NCBI RefSeq assembly: GCF_050947875.1 | Contig: NC_134572.1 | Location: 157,873,105 to 157,937,104 of the forward strand | Direction: 5' to 3' | DNA from: Dermacentor variabilis | Taxonomy: Eukaryota; Arthropoda; Arachnida; Ixodida; Ixodidae | Length of the DNA stretch: 64,000 nucleotides | In this document: positions 1 to 11,124 of the stretch, in pieces | Layout: every line of letters starts with the position of its first letter | Numbering within the stretch: the stretch's first letter is position 1 | Notes under the pieces: generated by a model | What the model was told of the DNA's origin: nothing | What the model saw: the letters and a program-made list of their open reading frames with translations, nothing else | Database searches by the model: none | Position numbers and translations under genes: made by a program

Positions 1-675
1 TGGTAGAACAAGAGCGTAGGATATCGGCGATGACTTGGGAGAGGAAAGTGCGGCCGCGGTCAGTAAAGCGCTGTCGCGGGGCGCGATCTACTAAAATGAT
101 ATCACGGAGTGGGAAATCTGCAACGTCGATTGCACAGCTCGTGGGAAGTGACCAAGTGAGGGTATAGCGAGTCGCGTAATTAGCAGCGACAGATATCCCC
201 TTGTTGGCGGAGCTGGACTCGGGGAAAGGGCCAAGGAGATGCAAACTCACGTGAAAGAATAGCTCAGAGGGAATGTCGATCTGCTGCAAGTAACCAGGAG
301 GAAGCGTTGCTGGCTTTTTGCAATGTTGACAGGGCTTGCACGCCGCGACGTAGTGCCATAGGAGGGTGCGAGGCTGGGCCAGTAGAAGCGGCGGCGCGCG
401 TGGTCGTAAGTGCGAGCAAACTCAAGATGTCCGGCAGTTGGGGCGTCATGAAGCTCCTGAAGCACAGTTAAGCAGAGGTGTTGAGGAACGACAAGGAGAA
501 GGGGAGGAACGTCAGGATGAAAATTGCGACGGTACAATATCCCGTCTTTGACAACGAACCACCGTAACGATGGATCAGTAGGAGCAGATCCCATTCGGTC
601 AATAAGGGTCCTCAAAGTAGCGTCACGGCGTTTGCGCGTTGGCCATGTCCAAAAGCTGGGAAATGGAAAGAACAC
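1..675 (-). pseudogene. G1 integrase fragment
   Basis: The N-terminal H2C2 zinc-binding part is seen near 340-520 (residues LHDAPTAGHL...RRRFYWPSLAP, then a degraded Cys pair). It is followed towards base 1 by a core with a TDRGRTFLS-type second-Asp motif in a shifted frame. Integrase joins cDNA to host DNA. The reading frame breaks near 320. The C-terminal end of the domain is cut by the window edge. Confidence 0.85.
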
Positions 676-919
676 TTGCGGACGCGTCCATGTCCGCGTT
701 GGCCGGCGTGTGTTCAGGGTAACGGGGCAAGCAGTTGGCGTTCTTGTGTAAGGGACTAGACCTATACACTACCGAATCGGAATACTCTTGTAGCCATAAA
801 TCCCATCGTCCAAGGCTCCCTGTGGGATCTTTACGCGTGGTGGTCCGTTACAATGGAAAAAGGCCTGCCGTATAAACAGGGGCGGAATTTCGCCAGTGCC
901 CACACAACGGCCAAGCATT

Positions 920-927
920 CGTGCTCG

Positions 928-930
<3 letters not shown>
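920..930. repeat. Target site duplication of the LINE in G1, left copy
   Basis: CGTGCTCGGTA, identical to 1634-1644. Confidence 0.92.
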
Positions 931-961
<31 letters not shown>

Positions 962-1633
962 GAAGACGGAAAGGCAGGGAGATTAACCAGACTGAGTCCA
1001 GTTTGCTACCCTACACGTGGGGAGGGGAATGGGGAGTGAAAGAGGGAGAGAGAGAGAACTTAGGTGTAGGATGTCTATAGTCGGGCACTCAAGTCTGTTG
1101 CCCTCAGGTAGCGACAAAGCGCTCGAACTGCTCTCTGGGCCAATGAGCTGTGAGGCCAGGCTCCCAAGGTCTTCGCTTCCGTAAATGGCCTGTCATCCAG
1201 TCTATTCAAGGCACACTGGAGAGTCGCACGTTGATTATCGAAGCGAGAACAGTGGCACAGAAGGTGACTGATGGTCTCTTCACACTTGCACTTAGCGCAC
1301 ATTGGTGAATCCGCCATTCCAATACGATAGCTGTAGGAGTTGGTGAATGCTACTCCTACCCACAGCCGACACAGCAGTGTTGCGTCACGTCGTGGAAGGT
1401 TCGCTGGTAATGTAAGGTTCAGTGATGGGTCGAGGCTGTGTAAACGACACTTAGAGTTCTGTGGTGTATGCCAGCAACCTAACGTGATTGTACGAGTGAG
1501 ACTGCGAAGCTCTCTTGCAGCGTCGACTCTGGATAAAGGTATAAGGAGTGTCGGTGAGCCAGCCTGGGCACGTCGGGCAGCGTCATCGGCGAGGTGATTA
1601 CCAACGATGCCACAATGTCCCGGAAGCCACTGA
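931..1633 (-). mobile_element. 5'-truncated I-type LINE fragment inserted in G1
   Basis: On the minus strand this carries the end of a LINE RNase H domain (WLPGHCGIVGNHLADDAAR in one frame near 1575-1633). A C-terminal Cys/His block follows (CAKCKCEETISHLLCHC, 1240-1295). The 3' end is a long (TC)n tail, GA on the plus strand at 931-958. An exact 11-bp repeat, CGTGCTCGGTA, flanks it at 920-930 and 1634-1644. Removing the insert restores the G1 RNase H frame. Confidence 0.92.
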
Positions 1634-1644
1634 CGTGCTCGGTA
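1634..1644. repeat. Target site duplication of the LINE in G1, right copy
   Basis: CGTGCTCGGTA, identical to 920-930. The two copies bracket the LINE precisely. Confidence 0.92.
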
Positions 1645-2700
1645 ATAGAGTAGTTCCGCTCCGCAGGTGACAGAAGCCGGTTAGCGTACGCGATGGCATG
1701 TTCATAGCCGTGTTGAACTTGTGCCAAGGCGGTACGGATTCCGTGGCCACTGGTATCGGTGCACACCTGTGTAGGGGCTGAAGTATAGAAGTGTCGTAGA
1801 ATCGGTGGGTTGGTGAGCATGGTGATAAGGAGAGAAAAGGCGGTGGCCTGAGAGGATCCCCCTGAAAACGGCACACTTTTCTTCAGGAAATCTGTGAGAG
1901 GGCGTGTTATGGTGGAAATTTTTTTAACAAAGCGGTGCAAGTAATAGCAAATGGCCACGAAACTTCTGACATGTTTTGCGGACCGTGGAACAAGGAACTC
2001 TTTCATTCAACGAATTTTCTCTGGGTCCGGTTGGATGCCAGTCGCATTGACGACATGTCCAAGAACAGTAATCTCACGATGGCCGAAGTTATATTTCTTG
2101 GAGTTGGCCTGTAGACCGGCCTTGCGAAAAACGGCAAGTACTACTGAAAAGGCGCTCAATGTGTTTGCTGAATGAGGGCGAGAACACAATAACGTCACCT
2201 AGGTAGCAGATACAAGTCGACCACTTGAATCCTTGGAGTAATCAGTCCATCAAACGCTCAAAGTTAGCCGGAGCTCTGCATAACCCAAAAATCATAACCT
2301 TCAAGTGGTTAAGACGATCAGGCGTTAAAAAGCCGGTCTTTTCACGATGTAGATCATAGACAGTGTTTTCCCAATATCCGGACCGTAGCTCGATGTACGA
2401 AAAATGTTGTGCCCCGTACAGGAAATATAGGGCGTCATCGATACGAGGTAGTGGGTAGACGTCCTTCTTCGTGATGCGGTTGAGGTGGCGGTAATCAATG
2501 CAGATACTCATGAGCCGACCTTTTTGACTTGCATGACAGGGGACGCCCAGGGACTTGAGGGTGGCTCATTGACGTCTTTCTCTAGCATCTTTTCTACTTC
2601 CGTTTTGATGAGATGACGCTCCGAAGCAGAAACTCGGTAGGGTCGCCGATGGATGGGTTGATTATCGCCTGTATGTATATGATGTTTGACAAGTGGCGTC
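1645..2700 (-). pseudogene. G1 reverse transcriptase and RNase H, broken
   Basis: RT fingers and palm are seen at 2242-2511 ([22 protein letters not shown], then a degraded VMPFGLCRAPANFERLMD block). The catalytic YxDD box reads YLGD near 2206-2217, so one catalytic Asp is lost. The thumb and RNase H follow at 1645-2198 (SFVAICYYLHRFVKKI; VCTDTSGHGIRTALAQ). RNase H and the tether continue at 720-919 after the LINE insertion. Several frameshifts are present. Confidence 0.85.
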
Positions 2701-3238
2701 TCGCCTAAGGGTCGGTTGCTCAGGTCGAATATCTCTTTAGGAAAGCAATATATTGCAGAGCTGTTTATTCTCTACAGGAGTGATATCCAGGGTGATCATT
2801 TTCTAATGTCGTGGTCAGTCCATTTGGCAGACCGGAAAGGCTCACAGGAAGCGTCGACGGCTGAAGTCTCAACGAAACTAACTCCTAAATCAGCGACTGT
2901 AGCCAGGGTGATATCATTAGGCAGAATTTGCTTAGCGAGCCGGATATTCACCACTGGGAGGTAAGTGCGATTGGGTGTGACCATCAGTATTTTATGCGGG
3001 ACAGCAACGCTGTGGGTGAGAACGATGGTAGTTAGGGGAGCGGCGATCTAATCACCATCAGGAACTGGCGTAGAAGGCGACGTTTCGATGTATGTCAAAA
3101 CCTGTGGTGGAACGTGAACAAAATCAGTCGGTCTTAGGCAAATTTCGTGTGGTGTCGGAGGAACGTCCAGTAGAGGCACGTCACGACGCACCGTACTTGA
3201 GGAACAATCCATTAGCGTTGAATGGGCGGAGAGGAAGT

Positions 3239-3550
3239 CTAGGACAGGATGAGACCATTGGTGCATTGGCCAAGCTCAGTGAAAAGGACGACAGAATGGC
3301 GGCCGGAAATGCTCACACGTGCAGTGCACATTCCGACCACGGTCACCGTGCTACCGTGGGCGATTCGTACGAACTGAATAAAGGTAGGCGTAACAATTTT
3401 CTTTAAATGGCGGCGTAGGCGGCTGGTATTATACGTCATGTGTGCTCGAGTATCTATGAGGGCTGTGACGGGTGTGCCATCAACTTGGATGTCAAGAAGG
3501 TTATGTCCCATAAACAGCTTGAAAGGAGGATTTTGCGGCGAATCCGACAT
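3239..3550 (-). pseudogene. G1 aspartic protease remnant
   Basis: This is a 103-residue open frame with the retropepsin motif ALIDT, but the Gly of DTG is Arg (ALIDTRAH, about 3443-3466). Downstream conserved positions VRIAHGSTV and a hydrophobic ILG-like end are present. It sits between gag and RT as expected. The substitution makes it probably inactive. Confidence 0.75.
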
Positions 3551-4137
3551 TACAGCGCCATCTCAAGGTGCTGCAGTGCCTCGTTTTCCTGATAGGAAGG
3601 TCCTGGGTAGATCGGCGACGGCGAGCGCTGAAGCTGGGGTGGACGTGGCGGGCGACTTTGAGGCGAGGGCAAGCGAGCATAGCGGCTGGTCGAGGAAGTG
3701 ACGTCGGAAGCATCGTAGAAGCGATTGGGTGAGGAACTTCGGGGCGAACTTGTATTCCGGGAGGTGATTCGAGGAGGGAACGGCAATGTGTAGGGATAAC
3801 GGACAGTGTGAGGTGGACTGCGATAGGGCCGAGGAATAGGAGCAGGGCGAGTGTCAGGTCGACTCAAGGAGCAGACGCTGCGAAGACACATATTAGCGAT
3901 TCCCTGACGAACCACGGACTGGATCCATGATATCGTCTCAGCAGTGTTGTTCCAAGACGTCTCTTGAAGCGAGGCAGGAAGCGATGCTTCGAGTTCGCGG
4001 CGTTCCATTCGGGTCACGTTATCGCTTGGTGCTGGCGAGCTAGATTGGTCGGTGGGGTCAGTACAGGAAGAGGTCGCTGCAGCATTTCGAAGCCGTGTAA
4101 ACTGATTGTAAAAACGGCGACTCTTTGCCTGATTGTT
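3550..4137 (-). pseudogene. G1 gag remnant
   Basis: The frame of about 195 residues is rich in Pro, Arg and Ser, as in the nucleocapsid-side half of gypsy gags. An N-terminal stretch (RRFYNQFTRLRNAAATSS) resembles the gags of G4 and G5. No complete CCHC zinc knuckle is visible. The 5' part of gag is missing because a dispersed repeat begins near 4138. Confidence 0.6.
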
Positions 4138-4555
4138 AGGCACGCCGTAGCGCTGGACTTTACAAGAATTTTGAGCTCCCGAAGTCCGTTAACTTGCACA
4201 TCAGTTTAAGTACACGGGCGCATTTGCCTTTCATCTCCGTGAAATGCGGCCAGCACAGTCGGGATAGAATGCGCGAACACGAACTCAGCAGCTGAACACC
4301 ACGACGACAGCGCTAGTGCAGTGGATAAATCAAGAGTACTAAGGATAGTCGGAATCTGTGCTCTGTCTTCTGTACCAGTGCATCTGGGCATAAAGTTTGC
4401 ATGCACACTAGATGACGTTCCTTATCAGAGACGTAATTTTGGTCGAGGATTGTGCAACATAAAATACGTTGCATGACCAAATATCATGACTGCTTCACAT
4501 AAGGGTGAAGCATTGAAAGCATAGCAAGAATAGCACGGCTCAAGCTCATTGCGTG
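4138..4555. repeat. Dispersed repeat, copy 1
   Basis: It is clearly similar to 5975-6427, starting at TTAGGCACGCCGTAG and running past a shared GTTTGCATGCACACTAGATGACG block to a shared AAGCTCATTGCGTGG-like end. Its first ~170 bp resemble the body of the SINE at 7834-8073. It has no coding potential. It abuts the truncated 5' end of G1. Confidence 0.75.
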
Positions 4556-4836
4556 GACACACCTTGACGCCTGCAAAACTGTGACATGCGTTTAAAATCT
4601 AAGCGCGACATCTGTGAAAAGCGCATTGTACTGACTCTTGAGCCATTCAACGAACGAATATACACACACCATCGGAAATGCACGCCAGCCCACGTGATTT
4701 ACACGTGTAAACAAATGGTCATTTGAAAACGTATTTATATAACAATGGAATGTCGTAGTTTTCACTAATACACTTTCATTTCAGATTGTTCATATAACTC
4801 ATCACTCCACGAACTGAAAAGCGATACAACTCTTAC

Positions 4837-4992
4837 GAGCGGATCTTTCAGTTTTCCAACGTCGACATCGTCCCGTCGCAAGGCCCCCTACCATTTTTTC
4901 CTTCGTTCGGGATCACTTGGGAACCCAAACAGCCTGACATTTGGGCCGTTGTCGTAGTTTCCTCTGCAGTTTGGCCCACAACATCGGCCCAT
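4837..4992 (-). pseudogene. THAP-domain-like exon with in-frame stop
   Basis: From an ATG at 4992 the minus strand encodes MGRCCGPNCRGNYDNG, then RLFGFPSDPERRKKW. This matches the start of THAP C2CH zinc fingers (two Cys, then FPxDPxxxxxW). A TAG at 4888-4890 follows that Trp. Beyond it the frame continues in THAP style (ALRRDDVDVGKLKDP). A GTAAGA splice-donor-like signal lies at 4831-4836. The last Cys and His of the finger are not found, so they may lie on another exon or be lost. THAP domains occur in host DNA-binding proteins and P-element-type transposases, and this fragment cannot tell them apart. Confidence 0.6.
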
Positions 4993-5236
4993 GACATCCA
5001 GCAGACCGCACATGTACACAGAGGAATAAATGCAAAAAAGCGAACCATGTGCAGCGACGTTCTCCTGCGGTGTCTCGACGGCGCAGAATATGCGCGTCAC
5101 GTGCTGCGCGTAGCACCTAGCGCCATCTGGTGCGCAAGGGCGACACCACGCGCAGCGCAATGGCTAGGGAAGAGTGGAGTGACGTTAGATGATACTTGCG
5201 GGCGAGTGCGGAGGCCTCCACCTAGTCTAGGTGGTT

Positions 5237-5381
5237 CAGGGCCGCTATCTTGTACACGTTCGATTTCGCCTCGCGCGATTGTCCAGGCTGCGCCGATATC
5301 GCGGCCTAGGCCAATCTAGTCCACTCGCGTGAGGCGAAATCGAACGTCGGCTTTTTGAACGTGTACAAGATAGCGGCCCTG
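5237..5381. repeat. Imperfect inverted repeat
   Basis: The arms are 5237-5278 and 5324-5381. They share CAGGGCCGCTATCTTGTACA and GATTTCGCCTCGCG in opposite orientation. The right arm has an extra ~16-bp segment in which GAACGT is doubled. The surroundings are GC- and CpG-rich. It could be a small foldback element or part of an upstream region for the THAP-like exon. Confidence 0.7.
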
Positions 5382-5939
5382 GACGAGGCGGGGTGCCGGA
5401 GAATAGAGGCTCGTGGTGTGACGTTACACAGAGAGCGCGGCGAGCGTCCAACGGCGAAAGCGGTGGACGCGCGGCGACCGCGACGAGCCGAGTTGCTGGA
5501 GATCGAGGGCCGTAGTGTGACGTCACAGTGCGGCCACGGCTCAAAGTACGGCAACGGCGAGGAGGAGAAAACCTAGCGTAATGTAGCTATCGCTACATAA
5601 AAAAAACGTTAATTTAGGATGTCTGGCAACCGCTTGGAGCCTGCATGTTCCTTGAAACCGAAACTAGAACTCTCCTTCCGTGGGTTCTTTCTACGCTGAA
5701 TCGAAATGGAAACGCGGTCAGCCGAAAAAGATGAACATGTCCGCGTGACAATAGTAAAAAAATGATGCAAGATTGTAAAAATTGCACGTAAGATTTCCAT
5801 TGGGCAGAAGTCCTTTATATTATCTGCAACAAAAGAAGAATATTGAGCGTTTTAGGGGAATTGCGCACGTTTATCTATTGCACGAAGAATCGACATATAT
5901 GGGTGCCGAGGATTAGAGGCTGGACGAACTTTAATAAAT

Positions 5940-6427
5940 AGCTCACTGGGGTTTTACGTGCAAAACGCAATTTAATTATTAGGCACGCCGTAGTGGTCGA
6001 CTCCACAATAATTTTGAGCTCCCGAAGTCTGTTAACTTGCACATCAATTTACGTTCGCGGGCGCATTTGCATTTCATCTCTGTGAAATGCGACCTGCACC
6101 GCCGGGATAGAATGCGCAAACTCTAACTCAGCAAATGAACACCACGATGACAGCGCTAGCGCAGTGGGTAAATTAAGAGAATTAAGGATGGTCGGAATGA
6201 GTGCTCTGTCTTCTTCAACAGCGCTTCTGGGGATAAAGTTTGCATGCACACTAGATGACGTACCTTATGAGAGACGTATAGTTCGTCAAAGATTGTGCAA
6301 CATAAGACCGTTGCTAAACGAAATATCCAAATAAGCACACATGTGTTTTTAAACAGCTGGATGTTTCACATGAATGGCGAAGCACTGAAAGCGATAGCAA
6401 AAATAGCACGCCTGAAGCTCATCGCAT
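5940..6427. repeat. Dispersed repeat, copy 2
   Basis: It is homologous to 4138-4555 in the same orientation, with an extra ~35 bp near 6325-6360 and a short leader (GGGTTTTACGTGCAAAACGC) that resembles the SINE tail side. It is non-coding. Confidence 0.75.
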
Positions 6428-7818
6428 GGTTTGTTCGCAATACGGGAGAGAGGGGGGCAGGGGGAGGCGGCTCGACATATTGTTGAAGCACAGCAGGCGA
6501 GGTAATTTCTGCTGCGCTTCAGAAATAGAGGCCTGGCAGCTATAAGGCTTCTGACAATGGTGGCGTGAGGTAGATGCTGGCGCCAGTATTGTACGAAAGA
6601 AGCCGGTGCATGTCAATCGCTTGCGATATGTGAAAGATTAAAGGGACCATTTGCAGGTTGAAGTGTACTATCCGATGTGGTGAGTACACCAGCGCACTTC
6701 AGGCTTGTTACTACTTGCGCGCAGGACACTTATGCAAGCGGCAGAAAGGAGCCCGTTGCATGAATCCGCTTCAGAGATGATTGAATGGGGTCTGTTAAAG
6801 ACAGAAAATAGCTGTTTTGACGCCAGTCTCCGGCGATCACCTATGGTTGGTCAGCTACCAGTGCTCAGCCAACACGAATCTAACTTGCTGGATGAGGACC
6901 AGAAGGGAAATGTTAGTCGGATTGGACGGTGAAGAGAGCCAGTCAGTCCATGAGCGTGGCTGGATGTTGGAAGGAATGATGCAGACGTTGACTGTACCTT
7001 GGACTGAAAGGGAGGTAGAAGCCTTAGAGAATGCTCTAGCGATGGATATTGCGCGCAGATCAGACATTTCGGATGTTCAGGTAGTACCAGAGTATAACGG
7101 CGGCACCGAAGGGTAACTAGCGGGTTTGTTTGAAGTCTGCAAGGATAGGATATGTTAGCGTGAAGAGGGATAAAATAGACAGAGACCATCTCGCGATTGC
7201 TGGCGACGGAAATGCCCGTAGAATTCAATCAATAGGTGAACGCAGCGTTTCCCCTCCATCGAAACGAGTTATGTACGAGAGCAGCTTGAAGCTGGACTCT
7301 CCTTTCGCGCATTGTGATGATGGTTAAGATCATTCATTCGCATCCTCTTTGAAACGGGGCGGCGACAAAAAGTCACCGAGCCCGCTTGAGCTAATCAGGA
7401 ATGCTATACATGCTTTTAGTTCCAGTCATTTGTTTATACATGTCCTTAATTTGTTTTTCACTTCGAGAAAGCCCATCTATCTGCCTTGCACTGTCATATT
7501 CGCTCTAAGGGTACCGATCTATCTGGTGCCACTGCCGAAAACCCTGTACGTGGGCTCCGAGGCAGCAAGCCCCGGCCACCGAGTTTTGCGAACGCCAAGA
7601 ATTGTTCCTCCGTTTGCTGTACACTGATTGCCACATACTGAATGACCCATACTGGCGAGAAGTTCATTTAATAGCGGCACATACCCTGTGTATATGTGGC
7701 GCAGCCTACTAACGCGTCTGGGTGCCATCCTTGCGACTTGACCGTGATTATACCAACAATCAAAGAAATTTAAGAGATCATTTAGTCATTATTGAGCGGT
7801 ACATTCCCAGTGGCAATC
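6428..7818. other. No gene recognised
   Basis: Two overlapping opposite open frames of 99-125 codons (6817-7116 plus, 6851-7228 minus) resemble no family I know. Near 7615-7730 there is repeat-like sequence with ACTGGCG/GGCACATACC motifs that recurs loosely at 8120-8235. Confidence 0.5.
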
Positions 7819-7833
7819 ACCTCGTCACTAAAG

Positions 7834-8073
7834 AAAAGTTCAATTATGTGGTTTTACCGGCCAAAACCATGATCTGATTATGAGGCATGCTGTAGTGGGG
7901 GACTCAGGAAATTTCGACTACCAAGGGTACTTTAGCTTGCTCATAAATTTAAGCACACGGGTATTTTTCGCAATTCGCCCCCGTCCTAATGCTGCCGCCG
8001 TGGCCGGGAATCAATGCCGCGACCTCGTGCTTAGCAGCCCAAAACTATAGTCCCTAATCTACCACGGCGGGTT
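7834..8073 (-). mobile_element. tRNA-related SINE with 15-bp target site duplication
   Basis: On the minus strand the head (GCCGTGGTAGATTAGGGAC, then GGTCGCGGCATTGATTCC) resembles RNA polymerase III A and B boxes, with substitutions. The unit ends in a short A/T-rich tail on the 7834 side. Flanking repeats ACCTCGTCACT(A/C)AAG at 7819-7833 and 8074-8088 differ at one base, which defines the ends. It resembles a repeat I recall as very common in ixodid ticks; the name Ruka would be a guess. Confidence 0.82.
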
Positions 8074-8692
8074 ACCTCGTCACTCAAGCTGGCCTCAAAA
8101 ATGTTGATTGAAGAGTGGCACACACTTACTGGCACATACCCAGTTACTGATGTTGGTCCGGCGGTTGATTGGGTTGCCTCTAAACGGCAGCCACATCCGC
8201 TACCCATTCTATCATGGACTACCCAGTGACCCACCTATACCAGTTACAAATATGCATTGGTAATCCCCAAAAATGCGCGTAGTACCTCAAACATGCTAGC
8301 GCATTAATAATTCAGACGACATTGGCTCGATGAACTTTTAAAAGTGGTGTTCGCTTCTTGTGCAAGCGCTTTCTGTGATCCTTTGGGTTAAATACGCAAG
8401 GCGATCGGCACGGAGAAGTAGACAAACTAAGTACGCGTTGAGCGCAAGAATGCGATCAACTGGTTTCGTCATATTTGTTGGGAAGCGCACAGTGCGTTTT
8501 TCGTGCTTCTGGAGAATTAAGCCTGCACCGGGAATACCGGAATGGCATGACAGCCTCGCAAGCTCGCTTTGAGCGTGTGTATAATTCCTACGGAAAGAAG
8601 GTCTTCTCGGCAGATTGATTTCCCCTGTCACAGGCAAGCAGCACTTCCGTGAGCGTTACGGGGAGCAGAAACGCGCTGACTGCCAAACATAT

Positions 8693-9095
8693 TGTCACGT
8701 GGTGGTGACGTTGTAGAACACAGTAGCAATACTGTGAAAGGCAAAACTAACTTTTACTCGGCGAACCTGTGCCCACAAAAACAGGCTACACTTATAGTAC
8801 AACGATAGCGGCGAACACGGTCGGCGAACGTTGAAAATCTCATCAACGGGTCAAGCGTGTCGGCTTTTATACATCAATCGTCGAATGTTCCAGACTAATC
8901 GCTGGGACCCGCATGTCTACCACAAAGTTCTACACTATTCGCGTCACGCATACATGCAATGCGATTACACAAGGTCCGGCGACAGACAGCGGATGGAACT
9001 ATCGACAACATTCCAGAAACTTCCTACTCATGCGCTGTGTGATAACATTTGTTAAGCGGTGGAACCTGATCACCCGAGAAAGATAAACATGTACA
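8693..9095 (-). repeat. Solo LTR-like copy of the G7 LTR
   Basis: It starts TGTCACGTGGTGG on the plus strand and ends ...GATAAACATGTACA. It is homologous along its length to the two halves of the G7 5' LTR (61593-61791 and 62509-62736), for example TCAAGCG(T/C)GTCGGCTTTTATACA and AATCGCTGG(G/T). No gag or pol is adjacent. Flanks CATAT and CGTGT differ by two transitions, so a TSD is only possible. The site TAA at 8896-8898 is the unfilled counterpart of the insertion in G7. Confidence 0.75.
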
Positions 9096-10983
9096 CGTGT
9101 AAATATGAAATTGCTTATCATCCTACTTCGAACTTTTATGTACAAAAAGCACAGGAACGGGGTTTTCATCCACATAATCCGGGGTGCACTTGATCGGGTG
9201 GACAATGACTGTTATGAATTATATGTGTTATGCAGCCAACAGTTGGTGCTTCGGCAACATGCGTATGCTATGGGTATATGTACGTAAAGGCCCCAGGTAG
9301 GCTGGCTAGAATGCCGTGTCGTGAAGAGTTGCTCCTTTGTGCACACAGGCCCCTAGGTGAGACTATGGCCCTGCGGATCGTGGCATGGTGGCGAATAGTG
9401 TTCTAAGGTCTCGCTGCACTATGTGTGACGGCACAATTCATTATTTGGATTTCTTTCAGTTTAAGTACAGGAGAAAATAAAGTTTCGCCATTCATTACGC
9501 TTAACGTGCGTCAGAGTTTCACCTTTGATTCTATTCACCCTTTTTCCCCAGTAGAGAGTAGCCAGCCGGTTCTTACACTGGCTGACCTTCCTCTCTTTCC
9601 TCCCCTTTTGTCTCTCTCTCTCTCTAGTTTCACCAAAGGCGAAGTAAATCTTAAGCAGAGCTTTTTAGTACTCTGATAAACACTACAATAAAGGCGGTTA
9701 GACACTCTAGAACACTTGTATAAATAATTTTTTTACAAACACTCCGACAATCTGGCACTTTGCTCAATAATGATACCCAGAATTCTCAATATTCTCTCAT
9801 TATTCTAGCTTTTCGAAACGTAAACCTCGTTCATCATAACAAAATAGTTCGTATGCGGTTTAATAAACGCTTTTCAGAGCTCTTGAACGCTTGTGCATAA
9901 GAGCGTCCCAACTGCCATACAAGAAGTTTTACAGATATGCAAATGCCATGTAGTTGGACCGAACCATGGTAAGCTTGGTTGTCGTCGCTTGGAGATCAGT
10001 GCTCAGACTATTATATTTTGGATTCCGGATAAAAAAATAATTACTCTTAATTATTTATTGAAGTTCGCACATATATATTTAGATGAAAAATATCAATGAG
10101 GAAATTGTAGAGCAGCCTCAACTACTGCCGATACAACTTTCTGTTGCTCAATACGTTCTACACAAAAGTGTTTTCCCGAGCGTCAAAGCCAGCGCATAGA
10201 CGAAAATTTCCGTGACGCTGGCCGTTTTACGTAGCACATGTTGAGCAACAAAAAGCTTTATCGGGAGCTTTTGATGCTGCTCTAGAATTTCTTACTGACG
10301 CTTCTAATCTAATTATAATAGTGAGAAGTTGATTCATTTTTTAGATTATTTATGCGTAATACAAAAAGTGCTGTAGGTATATCCAAGCGAGCGCACACAA
10401 CATTAGCTTGTTTTTCTCCAGCTACGGGGCATTTCCATTTTTGTAATCTTTGTGCTCGATAGTTGAGACAGCCTGCATACGCTGATTCAAATGCAGCACT
10501 TCACCTGCGTATTTTCATTTTCATGTCACGTTACTGACAATATTTACTATATATGAAAAATTACTACTATCTTTGATTCTTTCGAGGCGGCAGGGAAACA
10601 TCTTAATTGCTTAATATAACGCATCTCAACGCGCGTATAACCAGACATTAGCAATTTTCATTTAGCATGGAATGTGAGCCATGTAAGTATAGATATTTCT
10701 ACATATTACCTTTGTATGCCCCTTATTGCCTGCCGATATTACCAAAGTTAGGAATGTCGTTCATTGAGGAGACGGCGAAAAAAAAAATCACCTCCACTTC
10801 CATTTCTGGAAGATGGTCGAACAGCAAATCTGTGTTCGCCACACCGAGTGCTACACCACGCAGGTTAAACTTCGCAAGCAGTCTTTATTGTAAATCTTCT
10901 GTTTCATCATTCGTTCGCCTCATTTTCGCTTTTGCGTGCTTCGCGCGCTGAACATGCTTTAAGAGTGCTTTCTTTTGTGGTTC
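9096..10983. other. AT-rich intergenic DNA
   Basis: There are only short random open frames, a (TC)n stretch near 9608-9628 and poly-A/T runs. I see no gene and no clear mobile element. Confidence 0.5.
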
Positions 10984-11124
10984 TCACAGTTTTTTTGCTC
11001 TCTCTATTTTTTTGCCCGTAATGCATGCCCTATGACGACGAGCCCGTTGACGAGCCAACGCTCGCTGACTCTCGCGGTAGGCAGCTTCTTCCTCAGGTGT
11101 GCGCACTACTCGTGGTCTTCCCAT
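10984..11124 (-). CDS. Short Arg-rich repeat-encoded peptide, copy 1 N-part
   Basis: The minus strand has an uninterrupted 46-codon frame that starts MGRPRVVRTPEEEAAYRE and continues Arg/Ala-rich before a Lys-rich end. The same N-terminus, degraded, occurs at 14679 (MSRPSVIRTS, stop, EQVALYQQ). Such peptides are coiled or disordered in appearance. I recall this start as a recurrent predicted peptide in ticks, so it is probably part of a multi-copy element rather than a gene. Confidence 0.45.
   Translation of the reverse strand: MGRPRVVRTPEEEAAYRESQRALARQRARRHRACITGKKIERAKKL

Larger units (their letters stand above)
1..4137 (-). mobile_element. Ty3/gypsy element G1, decayed, 3' end outside window
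   Basis: Read on the minus strand, the order is gag (3550-4137), protease, RT, RNase H and integrase, which is the Ty3/gypsy pol order. The 3' end and 3' LTR lie before base 1. The 5' end stops at a dispersed repeat starting near 4138, so no 5' LTR is visible. A LINE fragment (931-1633) interrupts RNase H. Multiple frameshifts and substitutions at active sites show it is dead. The polyprotein resembles G2, G4 and G5 in this window. Confidence 0.9.

Noticed and set aside
853..1080. Plus-strand coding frame with an Arg/Glu run
   Set aside because: The run is the (GA)n tail of the LINE, and the rest is antisense to gypsy RNase H.
6817..7228. Protein-coding gene
   Set aside because: Overlapping frames on both strands of similar length, with no family motif and no supporting signals.
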